Assembly: GCA_018296165.2 (NCBI GenBank)
Contig: JACKQL020000049.1
Location: forward strand, 310,001-374,000
Reading direction: 5' to 3'
Length of the DNA stretch: 64,000 nt
Origin: Termitomyces sp. T153
Lineage: Eukaryota > Basidiomycota > Agaricomycetes > Agaricales > Lyophyllaceae
Below the pieces are notes generated by a model. That model did not search any database. It was given only the letters and a program-made list of their open reading frames with translations, and had not been told where the DNA came from. Made by a program: the position numbers and the translations under genes. Shown one piece after another: positions 16,483-28,055 of the stretch (the first letter of the stretch is position 1; the number at the start of each line of letters is the position of its first letter).

Positions 16483-19024
16483 ATGCGTTATCGTCTTCCT
16501 CGATTTCCAACACGAAAGCATACTCTACCCACCTTGACGCGTAAGATGTCTACCAAAACTATTGCTGTCCTTGACGATTCAGAGCTTCACGATGGTCAGA
16601 TGTATGACAGACCGATGATCCTCTGCATTGTACCCGGACTCAAAGTTGTTCTGTCTACAGGAAAGAAGTCGCTTTTGGAGAGGGCAAAGTTCTCCTGTCG
16701 CGTCTCGGAGATAAAATCCACGCTACTAGTGCCTTCTGCACTCACTATGGTGCACCTCTAGCGAAGGGCGTCTTGACTTCTGACGCTAGGGTTGTATGGT
16801 ATGTGCTCGTCAATCTTCTCAATTATATGCACATCCACCATGTTGTCCACTAAAGCCCCTGGCATGGAGGTTTGTATTTTGCGTGTTGTGCATTGATATC
16901 CGTTGATCGTGGCGTATACAGCCTGCTTCAATGTCTGCACTGGAGATATCGGTAAGAAGACAAAATTTCCGGCTGAAAATGTACTCATTTTTATACTTCA
17001 GAAGATTCGCCTGCTCCAAGCGCACTTCATTCGTTCAAAGCCCATGTCTCAGATGGCAAGATCTACGTGACGGCCAACCCCGCCCACGCTCTAGGAAATA
17101 ACAAGGCGAGGCAACCAACATTGTTGAGCAGTGGGACCGATTCGGTTGGAAAGGGTCTCATCATCGTCGGCGGTGGAGCTGCGGCGTTCCATACGGTCGA
17201 AAGCCTCAGAGAGGTTTGTATCGTGTTTATATATCTGTCACAGTCCTCACATCTTCCTCAGCATGGATATTCACTCCCCATTACGATCCTTTCGAAAGAG
17301 ACATATACACCCATTGACAGGTAGTATCTCGACAGTGTACTTTCCGTGTCCACGCTTGTTTAATCGCCAATCAAGAACGAAGCTCAGCAAGGCTCTCGTT
17401 GTGGACCCCATGAAGATAGAATGGAAGACAGCAGGTGAATTTAAAATCAAATATGGAACAACGATCCGATTGGGCGTAGTAGGTTCCCCTTGATCATCGG
17501 TTCCTGTGCTGCGGTTAACAGGGTATGGATGTAGGAGGTGACCTCCCTTGATTTGAATAAGAAAGAAGTCATTCTTGATGGCGGGAAGGACACCTTGGGC
17601 TACGACAAGCTCGTCCTTGCTACCGGAGGAACACCTCGGCGGCTTCCTGTTGAAGGCGCACAGCTTGAGAATGTATATACATTCCGTGGGATTACAGATG
17701 CGCAGAAAGTGGAGGCAGGTCAGTCGTTTCAGCATCATATTCTTATATGCATTCAAGTTCTTCTCACTTCGTTAAGCGGCGAAGGAGGGAAAGCGATTGG
17801 TGGTGATCGGGAGCTCCTTCATCAGCATGGAAATCGTCGTGGCCGTTTCCAAGAAAAAGCTCGCATCCATCGACGTCATTGGCATGGAATCGCATCCCTT
17901 TGAAGGTGTTCTTGGTAAGGAAGTCGGTGCTGGCCTTCAGAAAGTACGTTCTTCCTCGTGATCTTTGTTGTACCTACCTAATCGCCTTGTATTGCAGTAT
18001 CATGAATCACAAGGTGTCAAATTCCACATGGAGACTAAGGTTGAAAAGATCATCCCGCAAGAAGGGAACCCAAACCTTGCTGGAGGTGTTGTTGTAAACG
18101 GTGTCACACTGCCTGCCGACTTCATTGTCATGGGTGTAGGTGTCGTTCCTACTACTGAGTATGTTAAGGGAAGCGGTATCGCACTTGAGAAGGATGGTGG
18201 CATCAAGGTTGATAAGTACCTCCGCGTCCAAAGCGGTCCGGATCAGGAAAACATTTTTGCTGTCGGTCTGTCGCCTCGATTCCTTTTATCGCATAATAAA
18301 CTTGATAGATCTGAATCTATCTAGGTGATATTGCTGTATATCCTCAGGTCACGGGGGGCTACTATCGAATTGAACACTGGAATGTTCGTTTGTCGAGTTG
18401 CATCAAAACCGTTTGAAGTTAATCGTTTGATATAACGGCGTTTCTTGTCTGTAGGTCGCTGGAAACCATGGTCGTGCGATTGGCAAGACCATCTCTGGAA
18501 CCCCTCAGGAGTTTGTGAAGATTCCCATATTCTGGAGTTCTCGTAAGTTGTCTGAGCAGCTACGTCTCATTTGCTGAGAAGCCATCATTTGTTGAAGAGG
18601 GACAGCAACTGAGATACTGCGGCGTTGGCCATGATTATGATGATATCTTTATTTCTGGTGACCCAGAGGAGATGAAGGTACGCGTCTATGGTGTCAAGTT
18701 TGTGATCTGATGCTGAATTGGCACGTAGTTCATTGCTTACTACGGGAGGCATGGGAGAATCGTTGCTGTTGCCAGGTTAGTCTTATCTCCGCGGTTGTAC
18801 GCCTCACTGCTCAAATCATTGTGAAGCATGCAAAACGATCCTGTTGTCAGCCAGGCATCGGAACTCTTACGCCTCGGTCTCATGCCGTCTCTCGAGGAAG
18901 TGAGGGCTGGAAAGGTTCGTGGATATATATTCTACTTGCTTTTAAGTGCTACCTTATAAATTGTTTCCAGAGCTTACTGTCTGTGGACATAAGCACGACT
19001 GGCATAGTCAATTCTGCTGCCTAG
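16483..19024 (+). CDS. Rieske-AIF-type FAD/NAD(P)H oxidoreductase (AIFM3-like)
   Basis: Sixteen exons sum to 1,710 nt (569 aa). The arginine-rich start (MRYRLPRFPTRKHTLPTLTR) looks like a mitochondrial presequence. A Rieske [2Fe-2S] domain follows: CTHYGAPLAKG then CPWHGACF, giving C-x-H and C-x2-H ligands. Next come the FAD-binding Rossmann motif IIVGGGAAAFHTVESLRE, the NAD(P)H-binding motif VVIGSSFISMEIV, and the second FAD motif ending IFAVGDIAVYP. These orders define the ferredoxin-reductase/AIF family, which passes electrons from NAD(P)H to FAD with an attached Rieske centre; the physiological partner is unknown. The second Rieske cluster is assembled across a 14-nt microexon (16856-16869) and two introns. 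All introns are phase-consistent and the gene looks intact. Confidence 0.87.
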
Positions 19025-19884
19025 TGGGTTCTTTTCGGGAGACGAAAATTGGCCGAATAGAGCATTCTTCGTGGATGGGAACCATCTATGACTTGTAAAC
19101 AGTCAAACATGTATCTTTCGACGGATGGCCTGTTGCCTAGTACTTACATACTGAAATCTTGATCGTTCGAAAAAACCTTTCAAATATGCCACATCGCCAC
19201 TACAACTTCAACTTGAACCTTCCCGAGATAAAGAAAGGAATCCCTCAAAGCCTCTTGTCATTCTGCTCTTTTCCTACACTATTTCATTCTGCTCGGTCCT
19301 CGCTCAGGAACTGCGCCAACAGGAGAAAGGTCTCATCTTTGTATTATGCACACATAAGGAGAGCGCTATCCTTATCCATGAGGATGGGGGATATGCTTCA
19401 ATGAAACAGAGGATTGTTGGATCATGAGGCATATCAGTCCTGAGCTGGACCAGGATATGGTTGCAGTTCACTTATAGGCCACCATGCGCTGATGGAAATT
19501 ATACTTTGTGGAGCTGAATTCTTTGATGCGCTGAAGAAATCCAGCTTCTTGATAAGATGAGTTAACGCAGTAGATAAGAGATTCCAGTTCCTAGCTCCTA
19601 GCTTTAAGTAGTTCCTAGGATTGTTGACTATATGGTGTAGTCCACGACGAATACGTGATCCATAGATCATTTTCTCTCCTGATGTTCTTGCATTCTTGAA
19701 ATTGATCTATGAGAACACCAGGTGTGTATTCAATACTTCGACAAGTAAAATATACATTGATCTACAATAACATTAGCATAAGAGTACTACTTCAGGCCTT
19801 ACACCAACTTTTGTGCATGTGGCTGGGATACATGTGGCTCCACTAGCCACACTGCTTTGTAGTGAATTATGGGGCCAGGGTAAC
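19025..19884. other. Spacer between the AIF-like gene and the transposon block
   Basis: Only small frames, none with a recognisable product. CG dinucleotides thin out across this stretch, marking the transition from the gene island to the CG-depleted repeat block. Confidence 0.45.
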
Positions 19885-20294
19885 TGTAAGAACAACCCTC
19901 TGGAGGCTGTGGCTCAATTACACAACTGGCAGAGGGAGATCCAAAGTCTATTCAGCATCTACAAGAAGTTCTAGTTGTAGCTACTCACCTGGCAGAGGGA
20001 GATCCAAGGAGAACCAGTGTAAGGATTTCCAATGCCAGTGTTTGGAAAATTTACTCTAGAGCTTCTGGGAAAGATACTCAACAACAACCAATTCCAGAAT
20101 CTGATCCAAAAATGGAAATCCATTGTAAATGACCTCAATCTCCAGACTCACAGCATGTGACTACATACAAATATAATAAAAGGATAGCTCTTGATTTAAG
20201 GTACTTGTGACTGGAAGATGGGAGGTTGACAATGAATGACAGGCTCAGAATAAAGGAAACAATCAGAGGGCCTAGTAAGAGCAGTCCCCTGATA
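19885..20294 (-). repeat. Left (3') LTR of element A
   Basis: Begins TGTAAGAACAACC on the plus strand, contains the twice-repeated GGCAGAGGGAGATCCAA block, and ends CCCCTGATA, a decayed form of the CCCTGACA ending of elements C and D. Confidence 0.75.
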
Positions 20295-20846
20295 TCACTC
20301 CCCCTCTAGCATGTGGCATCCTGATGCACTAGATAGAAGAAATTACAGATTGCTTGGTCAGCTGCAGAGATAGAGTAGATGCCCTCAATCACCTTTGCAT
20401 TAGCAAAAAGTTGCTCAGAAAATATGCCCAAATATGGCCTGGGACCAAATCTCTGACCAGAACATTATGTCAAAAACTTAGATCATAATCCAATTTAAGG
20501 GTCACATTTAGTGGTGAATATAATATTATTTCATGATGGTATTGCTATTATTATTAACAAGCATTCTGTATTGTGCAAAAAAGAAAATGCCATCCCAGTA
20601 TAAAGGATCCCAGGATGACTTGACCTTACTATGTCTTTACCATATATAAATCACTATAGAATATAAATTGTTTATTTGGATATGCATAGAATATTATGTA
20701 ACATGATACTGCTTCCTATATCTTTGATATTTCCTTCATACAATGATGAGTATCTGTTGAGTCTGTCTCAATAATGTGGGATACCTAATTTATCAAGCTT
20801 TGTATAAATAATTTTAGTAGTACAAAGGCTACAATGCTCCAAAACC

Positions 20847-21345
20847 TCAAGACTCTTCCAGATATTCTTCTTCCTCATTGTCTTCATTTTCACTGTCCTC
20901 ATCCATGATTTCCTCCTCTTCATTATCCAAATCATTTTCTTCATATAAATCCTCTTCAGTCACTGATTCTGCTCCTTCTTGGGCTTGAAGGTTCACAAGC
21001 TCTTCTTCTGATTCCTCAGAGGAAGAGACTGACCCAGATACCTCTGGAGAGTATGCAATTTCCATACTTTTTTGCATCTTGTGAGTTGCCACTTGTGTAA
21101 TCTGGTGTCCAATTCCACCACCTGTAAAACACACAAACATATCCCTGTCAACAAAACTAGACATTTTTTGATATTAGTGCTTTGATCAACAATAAAAAAA
21201 ACTTGATATCTGCTTACACATTGATGTAATAATGCTCATAATCCACATTCTTTTCTTCTGGCTTCCTTGCCATAGATTGACCCAATAGTTCATCAGTAGT
21301 ATTCCCTGAAAATCTTGAAATAAGATGAATTGCATGTGAGGGACC
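20847..21345 (-). pseudogene. Intron-bearing C-terminal fragment of an unidentified acidic protein inside element A
   Basis: Two minus-strand exons join across an intron of about 60 nt with a GTAAGC donor and CTAG acceptor (donor near 21,219). They give ARKPEEKNVDYEHYYINV joined to FVDRDMFVCFTGGGIGHQ. A long acidic tail of alternating Glu, Asp and Asn follows and ends at 20847. The presence of a spliceable intron argues that this piece was acquired as DNA, not through a spliced retro-copy. The FTGGGIGHQ stretch recalls hypothetical proteins that accompany DNA transposons in basidiomycete genomes, but I cannot assign a function. The 5' part is missing. Confidence 0.45.
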
Positions 21346-21613
21346 CTGCTTCAGTAGTTTGATGGAGTCTAGTGAGTTCAGCCATGTGGAAAGTAAGGGA
21401 GGCTTGGGTAAGTTGAACCTGTGTTTCCAGGAACAGCAAACAACTCCAGGCATTGTCTTGGGGGCTTGAAATGCCAGGGAGAGGTGCTGGAGGGGTTGGC
21501 TGAGTCATAGGAGGAGCACAGGGAGTAGCACAACACTGGTGGCAGAGAGACCTTCTGAAGAACTAAACAGAAAATTCAGGCAGTCAAATAGGGGGCTCTC
21601 AGATTTGTTCTGC

Positions 21614-22015
21614 TGTAAGGACAACCTCTGGAGGCTGTGGCCCAATCACAAAACTGGCAGAGGGAGATCCAAAGTTGATCCAGCATCCACAAGAAGTTCT
21701 AGAGTTCTAGCTACTCACCTGGCAGAGGGAGATCCAAGTCTAAGGATTCCCAATGCCAGTGTTCAGAAAATTTACTCTAGAGCCTCTGGAAAAAACACAT
21801 AACAACAACCAAATCCAGAATCTGATCCAAAAACAGAAATCCATTTTGAATGACCTTGATCTCCAGCCTCACAGCATGTGACTACATGCAAATATGACCA
21901 AAGTATAGCCCTTGGTTGAAGGTTCTTGTGACTGGAAGATGAGAGGTTGACAATAAACAGCAGGCTTGGAATAAAAGAAACAATCAAAGGGCCTAGTAAG
22001 AGCAGTTCCCTGGCA
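21614..22015 (-). repeat. Right (5') LTR of element A
   Basis: Begins TGTAAGGACAACC and ends TTCCCTGGCA on the plus strand. Just outside it (21603-21613) is the PBS-like 11-mer, here AGATTTGTTCT with one C-to-T change relative to elements C and D. Confidence 0.75.
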
Positions 22016-22067
22016 AATACTACAATGTCTATGTAGACATTGCTAATTTTGACCACTATGATATAAT

Positions 22068-22470
22068 TGTCAAGGAACTGCCAATGCACGTGCTTGGCTT
22101 GGTCATGTGTTTGGTCACATGATCAGTTGCCATGTGCATTCTGCACAGAACCCACATGGCAAGGTATGCACATGTTTGGCAGGGTCAGGTGAATGAATGT
22201 GTTTGGTCATGTGTTTGGTCACATGATCAGTTGCCATGTGCATTCTGTGCAGAACCAACATGGCAAGGTATGCACATGTTTGGCAAGGTCATGTGACCAG
22301 AGTAATTTTTCTGAACCCTGGCATTGGAGATCCTCAGACTTGTTCTCTTTGGATGTCCCTCTGCCAGGTGTGTAGTCCTACTTGTAAATATTGTACTGTG
22401 CTGAATAGACTTTGGATCTCCCTCTGCCAGTTGTGTGATTAAGCCACAGCCTCCAGAGGTTGCTCTTATA
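22068..22470 (+). repeat. 5' LTR of element B
   Basis: Starts TGTCAAGGAACTGCC and ends GTTGCTCTTATA (CA decayed to TA). Its U3 holds a tandem duplication of about 104 bp (units beginning GGTCATGTGTTTGGTCACAT at 22101 and 22205), making it longer than the 327-bp 3' LTR. Confidence 0.85.
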
Positions 22471-22472
22471 GC

Positions 22473-22483
22473 AGAACAAGTCT
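22473..22483 (+). promoter_or_regulatory. Self-priming primer-binding site of element B
   Basis: AGAACAAGTCT lies two bases past the 5' LTR and is the perfect reverse complement of AGACTTGTTCT at 22336-22346 inside the LTR. Such pairing between the mRNA 5' end and the PBS is the self-priming arrangement of Tf1/sushi chromoviruses (established for Tf1; inferred here). Confidence 0.6.
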
Positions 22484-22583
22484 CTAAATTTGATCTGGGA
22501 GCCCCTTTTTGATTACCTGAGCTTCTACTTGGTCCCTCAAAAGGTCTCTCCCCCACCAGTGTCTTAGTGCCCCCTGTGCTCCT

Positions 22584-24920
22584 CCTATGACCTAGCCAAC
22601 CCCTCCAGCACCTCTCCCTGGCATTTCAAGCCCCCAAGACAATGCCTGGAGTTGTTTGCTGTTCCTGGAAACACAGGTTCAACTTACCCAAGCCTCCCTT
22701 ACTTTCCACATGGCTGAACTCACTAGACTCCATCAAACTACTGAAGCAGTGTCCCTTTCTCGCCAAGTCCTTTTAGAATGTCTCCTCCTTGCTCCTACCA
22801 CACCTCCTATGCCACCAGCAGATGCAGAATGGTTGGTGTCTGCACCTAGCTCAGGCTTTTTAGCTCCAGCTGCTGCAGAACGGTTTGTGTCTGCATCTGG
22901 CTTAGGCCTTTCAGCTCCCCATTCCAAACTCCCTCATCCTGCACTCCCTGATGTATATGATGGAGATTGTAAGGTTGGAGAGCATTTCCTCCAGTCCTGT
23001 ATCACCTATATCCAGCTGAGCAGTGAAGCCTTTACCTCAGATGCCTTGAAAATTGCCTGGGTTCTCTCCTACATAAAGGCTGGTTGAGCCTCAACCTATG
23101 CATTGCATATCTTTCAATGCCCAGGAGGAGTTGAGAGTTTCTCTGGCTGGATGGAGTTCAAGAAAGAGTTCTGAGCAGAGTTTTTTTCCCTTGACCCTGC
23201 CAACACTGCAGCTTTTTCCCTTTGAGACCAAACTCAGTATGGTGATAAGACCCATTTGTCACTGAGCACTATTTTTGGCATTTTGGATTGTGCAGCAGCT
23301 GACTATTTCAACATGGCACAAGTCACAACACCCAGCATGTGAGGCTTAGCCCCAAGGTCTGGAACAATGTAGCCTTTGCACAGGACTTTAGTGACCATGA
23401 GACTTATCAATCACAAGGAACATCACAGGGAGTCTGGACTTTGGGTCTAGAACAACAAGGCTGAGGCCTTTCTTAGCAACAATTGTTAGCAACTTCTTGG
23501 TGACAACATGGCTTTCTACCCCCCATATATGGACATATTGCCAGTTGCATAATTTCTGACTTATTATTTTTCTTGTTGAGCTTACAAGCTAGTGGCAATT
23601 ATTTGCTTACTTTCCCATACTATACCTTTGAACAGTATAAATACTGCCTGTACATAGACACTTGGGGGAAATCCAATCATACCATTGCATCCAATTCTAG
23701 TATCAAATCATGTTACTCTCTCTATCTCTAAGCTTACTAGCTTGAGGTTTTATTTTGTCTTTATCACTTACTCTATATCTCACTCTCCATTGACAATGAC
23801 TTAGTGACAAGTCTTGCCAACTTTGACTTTGACTTTGCATGGTACCAACTACACATGCCCTTAGCATTATCTTGACTCAGCAATGCTAGCAACTATGGCT
23901 AGCAATTAGTTTGCATTTGTCCTCTGTTCAGTCTCCTTGTTGCCACTCCCCCATTCCTTTCTCTACTCATTTTCTCTGTCACTATAAAAGTTTGCTTCAC
24001 TTTGGCAATGAATTTGTCTTCATTTGTTTTATCACACTAGTGACCCTCCATTACTGTCTAGTGACTTAGGTTAGCACTAGCAACCCTTTCAACTTCACAC
24101 TTCACACTCACATTTGCTCTCATTCTATGGGACAGTTGCTGACTCACTCTCAACTATTAACATCCTACTGCCAGCTACCCTATCTAGTGACTAGTGTTAG
24201 GTTCTCTTTTTAGGTTTCCTACATGGCACTAGGTGGCATAGGAGCACATCAATGGTCAAGGAAAGTGGTCACTTGATGAGTACATTGACTCTTTTTGTGC
24301 CTTAGTTGAACAGGCTAGATGTCCAGATAGTCTACAACTCTGCTCAACCTTCCATGATGGACTCCACCCCTCTCTCAGGGATCACATTGACAGCATGGTG
24401 GAGGGGTGCCCAGATGATGAGCATGTCACACCTGATACATGGTGGCATGTGAGCAGTGGCAGCTCATAGAACTGCAATGCAAGTTGTGGCAGATGCAACC
24501 CTCAACCTTTCCTTTCTCTCATGGAGGGTTCATCCTCCAAGCTCCCTCCTCCACACCTGCATTAGTATCCCCATGAGTGGGTGCAGCTCCTTCCTTTACA
24601 TTTCATGGTGCCCCCTTGTGCTCCCTACTCTAAGGAGTCCTAATGGATGTTGATGCTTTCAGACAGTGGTCCTCTACTCCTCTGCTGTGTCAATGCTATG
24701 GGAAGGCAGGTCATTTTGCCCGCTACTGTCCTCAAGAGCTAGAAGTCTGCTATCTATCAGCATCAGAGCAAGAAGAGCTGCATATTCAACTGTTCACAGC
24801 CCAAGATGCCACAGGAGCTCCCTCTCCAGATGCACCTATAGCTGTTCAATTTGATGAAGTGGCTGATGTGTTGGAGGAGGTTCCTACAGAGTCTGAGGAT
24901 TTTTCAAAGGGCAACAGATG
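22584..24920 (+). pseudogene. gag of element B (interrupted)
   Basis: Capsid-like region with LETQVQLTQASLTFHMAELT, then FLQSCITYIQLSSEAFTSDA and WVLSYIKAG. After the family II solo LTR insertion (23243-24251) it resumes with KWSLDEYIDSFCALVEQ and ends in a zinc-knuckle-like CQCYGKAGHFARYC. The cysteine spacing (C-x-C-x5-H-x4-C) is off the usual C-x2-C-x4-H-x4-C; the related element D shares the change, so it predates both copies. Internal stops, for example TGA just before the insertion, disable it. Confidence 0.7.
23243..24251 (+). repeat. Family II solo LTR, copy 1 (inside gag of element B)
   Basis: Starts TGATAAGACCC and ends GGAGCACATCA, flanked by a 4-bp duplication ATGG (23239-23242 and 24252-24255). 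Deleting it plus one ATGG restores gag. A TATAAATACTG promoter-like motif is near 23,637. No coding capacity or second LTR was found, so it is a solo LTR or a non-coding LTR-like element. Confidence 0.75.
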
Positions 24921-25149
24921 ACCAGTACACCCCCATTGCCCAGTACTAATCATTTCACCCTCCTGTCCATAGATTCAAATATATCTGTTGCCATTGTTGA
25001 TACTATGCCTGAAATGATAAACCCCTCCTCAGACATACAAACTCCCTCTCCAGCTAAAGTCTCAGCTAGAAATGCACCCCCTAGCCCATGCCTCTGGATC
25101 CCTGCATGAGAACACTACCTCCCCCATTGTTATGTTGTTGCTTCCACCC

Positions 25150-25680
25150 CTTCTACCAACTCCCTGAAGCTACAGGTGGAAATTGAGACAACAAACACCC
25201 AGCAAATTTGAAGTGTGGTTGCCCTGCTTGACAGTGGCACAACAGGCCTCTTCCTTGACACTGACTATGTGCAATGACACTGCCTTACTACTCATCCCCT
25301 CTCCTGTCCTATCCCCATATACAATGTTGATGACATGCTCAATGAAGCTAGCTCTATTTGCTCTATAGTGGACCTGGTTCTCCACTAACAAGACCACTCA
25401 GAGCAAGCCACTTTTGCTGTCACTAGTTTGGAAAAGCAAGACATGATCTTGGGGTTCACCTGGCTATGTGAACACAACCCAGAGATTGACTGGACTAAGG
25501 GTGAGGTGAAAATAAGTTGCTGCCCACATTGCTGCATTACCTGTGCAAAAGAAGCCCATAAGGAGCAGAGAGCCAAGGTTTGTGAGTGTGCTGCTATGTG
25601 GGTCTGTTGTGCTGAGCATCTCCCTTATGCTGATCTTGACCTCCTGAGTCCCCCCCCTCTGGCATTTCCTTAGAGAGAGG
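25150..25680 (+). pseudogene. Retropepsin region of element B
   Basis: Contains VALLDSGTTGLFLDTDYVQ with the DSG catalytic triad typical of retroviral-type aspartic proteases, followed by the downstream MILGFTWLCEHNPEIDW that pairs with the flap and C-terminal part. In-frame stops occur before and after, so it is not part of a translatable polyprotein now. Confidence 0.7.
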
Positions 25681-25922
25681 CCCTCTACAAGGATGTCTGA
25701 GGTGTTGGGTGTGAATCTCCAGAGGAAGAGGAAGGCAAAGGAGAATGGACCTATACTCCAGATGCAGAGTCTCCAGATGAGACCATAGAGGTGGGTGATC
25801 AGATCTATGCTACAACTCTCTGCTCCCCTCTTAAAGTGGTGGAGATTTGAGCCAGTCAGACTACTTCTCAGCATCTGGGTAAGGCATTTGCAGCAAACTC
25901 ACAGCCCAAGCCTGTCTGTAGC

Positions 25923-26925
25923 ATGGTTCCCAATCACCTCCATGACTTTGAGGATGTATTCACCAAGGCCTGCTTTGATTCAGTTCCAGAGTACAAGCAG
26001 TGGGATCATGCAATCAAGCTGATACCAGATGCAGAGCCCTCCAGCTGCAAGGTCTATCCACTTGCACCCTGTGAGCAGGATGGACTGGATGCTTTTCTGC
26101 AGGGGAATCTTAGTTCAGGACAAATACAACCCTCCAAGTCTTTAATGGCCTCTCCAGTCTTTTTTATTAAGAAAAAGGATGGGTCCCTTCATTTGGTTCA
26201 GGATTATCATGTCTTGAATGCAATTACAGTGAAGAATCACTATCCTTTGCCACTCATCTCAGAACTTGTCAATAACCTTTGTGGTGCATGCTACTTCACA
26301 AAGTTGGATGTCCATTGGGGCTACAACAACATACACATCAAAGAAGGGGATGAGTGGAAGGCAGCTTTCCAAACCAATTGTGGACTCTTTGAACCTCTAG
26401 TGATGTTCTTTGGTCTCACCAATAGCCCAGCTACCTTCCAGACTGTGATGAATGACATTTTCCATGATCTGATTGCGGAAGGTGTGGTCTGCATATATCT
26501 TGATGATATCCTCATCTACACTAAAACTCTGGAGGAGCATCTCCAGGTCACACACATTGTTTTGGAATGCCTCCACCACTACCAGCTCTATTTAAAGCCT
26601 GAGAAGTGTGAATTTGAGCAGACCAAGGTGGAGTACCTGGGTTTGATCATTTTGCATGGAATGGCAGAGATGGACCCCATTAAAGTGGCAGGTGTAGCAG
26701 AGTGGCCTGAGCCAAGAAACAAGAAGAAAGTGCAGGCCTTTCTTGGCTTTGTCAATTCCTACTGGAGATTTATACAGGATTTTTCCCACCATGCATGCCC
26801 TCTCTTTGACCTCACAGTTAAGGATACAGCATGGTGGTGGGAGCCCCCACAGCAAGCTGCCTTTGATGCCCTCAAGCAAGTGGTGACCTTGAAGCCAGTC
26901 CTCCTGTTCCCTGACAAAGGCCAAG
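25923..26925 (+). pseudogene. Reverse transcriptase of element B (YLDD intact) with start of RNase H
   Basis: Open frame of about 335 codons. It begins NHLHDFEDVFTKACFDSVPE and contains FFIKKKDGSLHLVQDYHVLN, TKLDVHWGYNNIHIKEGDEW, the catalytic IYLDDILIYTKTLEEH (codons near 26,496-26,507), then the connection domain (FLGFVNSYWRFIQDFSHHA). Polymerase residues appear intact, unlike elements C, D and the Copia. The frame then runs into a deletion that removes RNase H and almost all of integrase. This is the longest undamaged pol segment in the window. Confidence 0.8.
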
Positions 26926-27346
26926 GATGACATGGCATGCTACTATGACCATTGCTGGACACCATCCCCAGTTTACAAGCCAGGAGATTGGATAGCTCAA
27001 ATATTAGGACAACAAGGCCATCTCAAAAACTGTCACATCATCATCTTGGCCCCTTCATGGTGAAGAAGAAGGTGGGGCCTTTAGCATACTGACTTAAACT
27101 CCCAGCAGGCCTATGCCAATTGCACCCAGTCTTCAATGTTGTCAAACTATTTCCAGCCCCAGAGGATCCAATCCCCAGCTGCTGCCCTAAGCCACTCCCC
27201 CACCAGTTCTGGTTGACAATGAGGAGGAGTATAAAGTGGAGGAAATTTTGGATAGCAGAATATTTCAAGGGAAGTTGCAGTTCAAGGTGAAATAGAAGGG
27301 ATATGGCATTGAGAACATCTCTTGGAAACTGCAGGCTAATGTACAT
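26926..27346 (+). pseudogene. Post-integrase and chromodomain part of element B after an internal deletion
   Basis: Immediately after the RT/RNase H join, the sequence reads KDDMACYYDHCWTPSP, a segment that in element C lies C-terminal to the integrase catalytic core, so about 1.5 kb of pol is deleted. A chromodomain-like stretch (EEILDSRIFQGKLQFK, then GYGIENISWKLQANVH) follows and is cut by the family II LTR insertion. It resumes at 30,558. Confidence 0.7.
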
Positions 27347-28055
27347 TGATGTGCTCCTATGCTGCCTAGTGCAGTGCAGGAAACCTAGAAAGAGAACCCT
27401 GGCCCTAGTCACTAGATAGGGTAGCTGGCAGTAGGAAGTTGATAGTAGAGGGCAAGTCAGTAACTGTTCCAGAGAACAAGAGCAAGAGCTGTGTTATAAG
27501 GTGAAGTTGAGAGGAGTTGCTATTGCTAGCCTAAGTCGCTAGTGACTGAAAGGAGAATGGGTGAAGGCAGGAAGCATTGCTAAGACAAAGCAAACTCTTA
27601 ACAGTGGTAGGGGAGTGAGGGAATAGAATAGAAAGGAGGAAACAGTAATAGGGAGATGGAATCAGGGGACAAATGTAAACTAGTCACTAGCTGCACTTGC
27701 TAACATTGCTAAGTTGAGATAACACAAAGGGCACCCACAGTTGGCACCACACTAGGTCAAGGTTGAAGTTGGTAAGACTTGTTAATAAGTCAAAGTCAAC
27801 GGCAAGTGAAGGAATAGAGTGAAGGTAGAGGCAAAGTGGACTCTCAAGCTGGTAGGCTTAGAGATAAATGGGTTTGATTTGAGGAGGATTTATTCAATTC
27901 GTGAGTGTCTATATACAGGCAGTATTTATATGATTCAAAAGTATAGTATGGGAAAGTAAGCAAATAGTTGCCACTAGTGACAGCATCTGTCAATGTGTTT
28001 ATGGTTCATATGTCTGTAACTAAGTGAAAACTATAAGCAAAGTCTCTGAAGTGTG

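Larger units (their letters stand above)
19885..22015 (-). mobile_element. Gypsy element A: gutted chromovirus relic
   Basis: LTR-like ends of the B/D family flank 1.3 kb of internal sequence: 19885-20294 (3' LTR in element orientation) and 21614-22015 (5' LTR). Next to the 3' LTR, 20295-20420 matches the end of the chromodomain region of element D. Next to the 5' LTR, 21345-21600 encodes the gag start (LETQVQLTQASLTFHMAELT). The rest of gag-pol is missing and is replaced by 20,420-21,345, which contains an unrelated intron-bearing gene fragment. Flanking pentamers GTAAC and AATAC do not match, so the two ends may come from different insertions or a rearrangement. Confidence 0.7.

Noticed and set aside
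19885..22015. Element A as a simple complete LTR element with a target duplication
   Set aside because: Flanking pentamers GTAAC and AATAC do not match directly and are not explained by CpG decay, so joint insertion is unproven.
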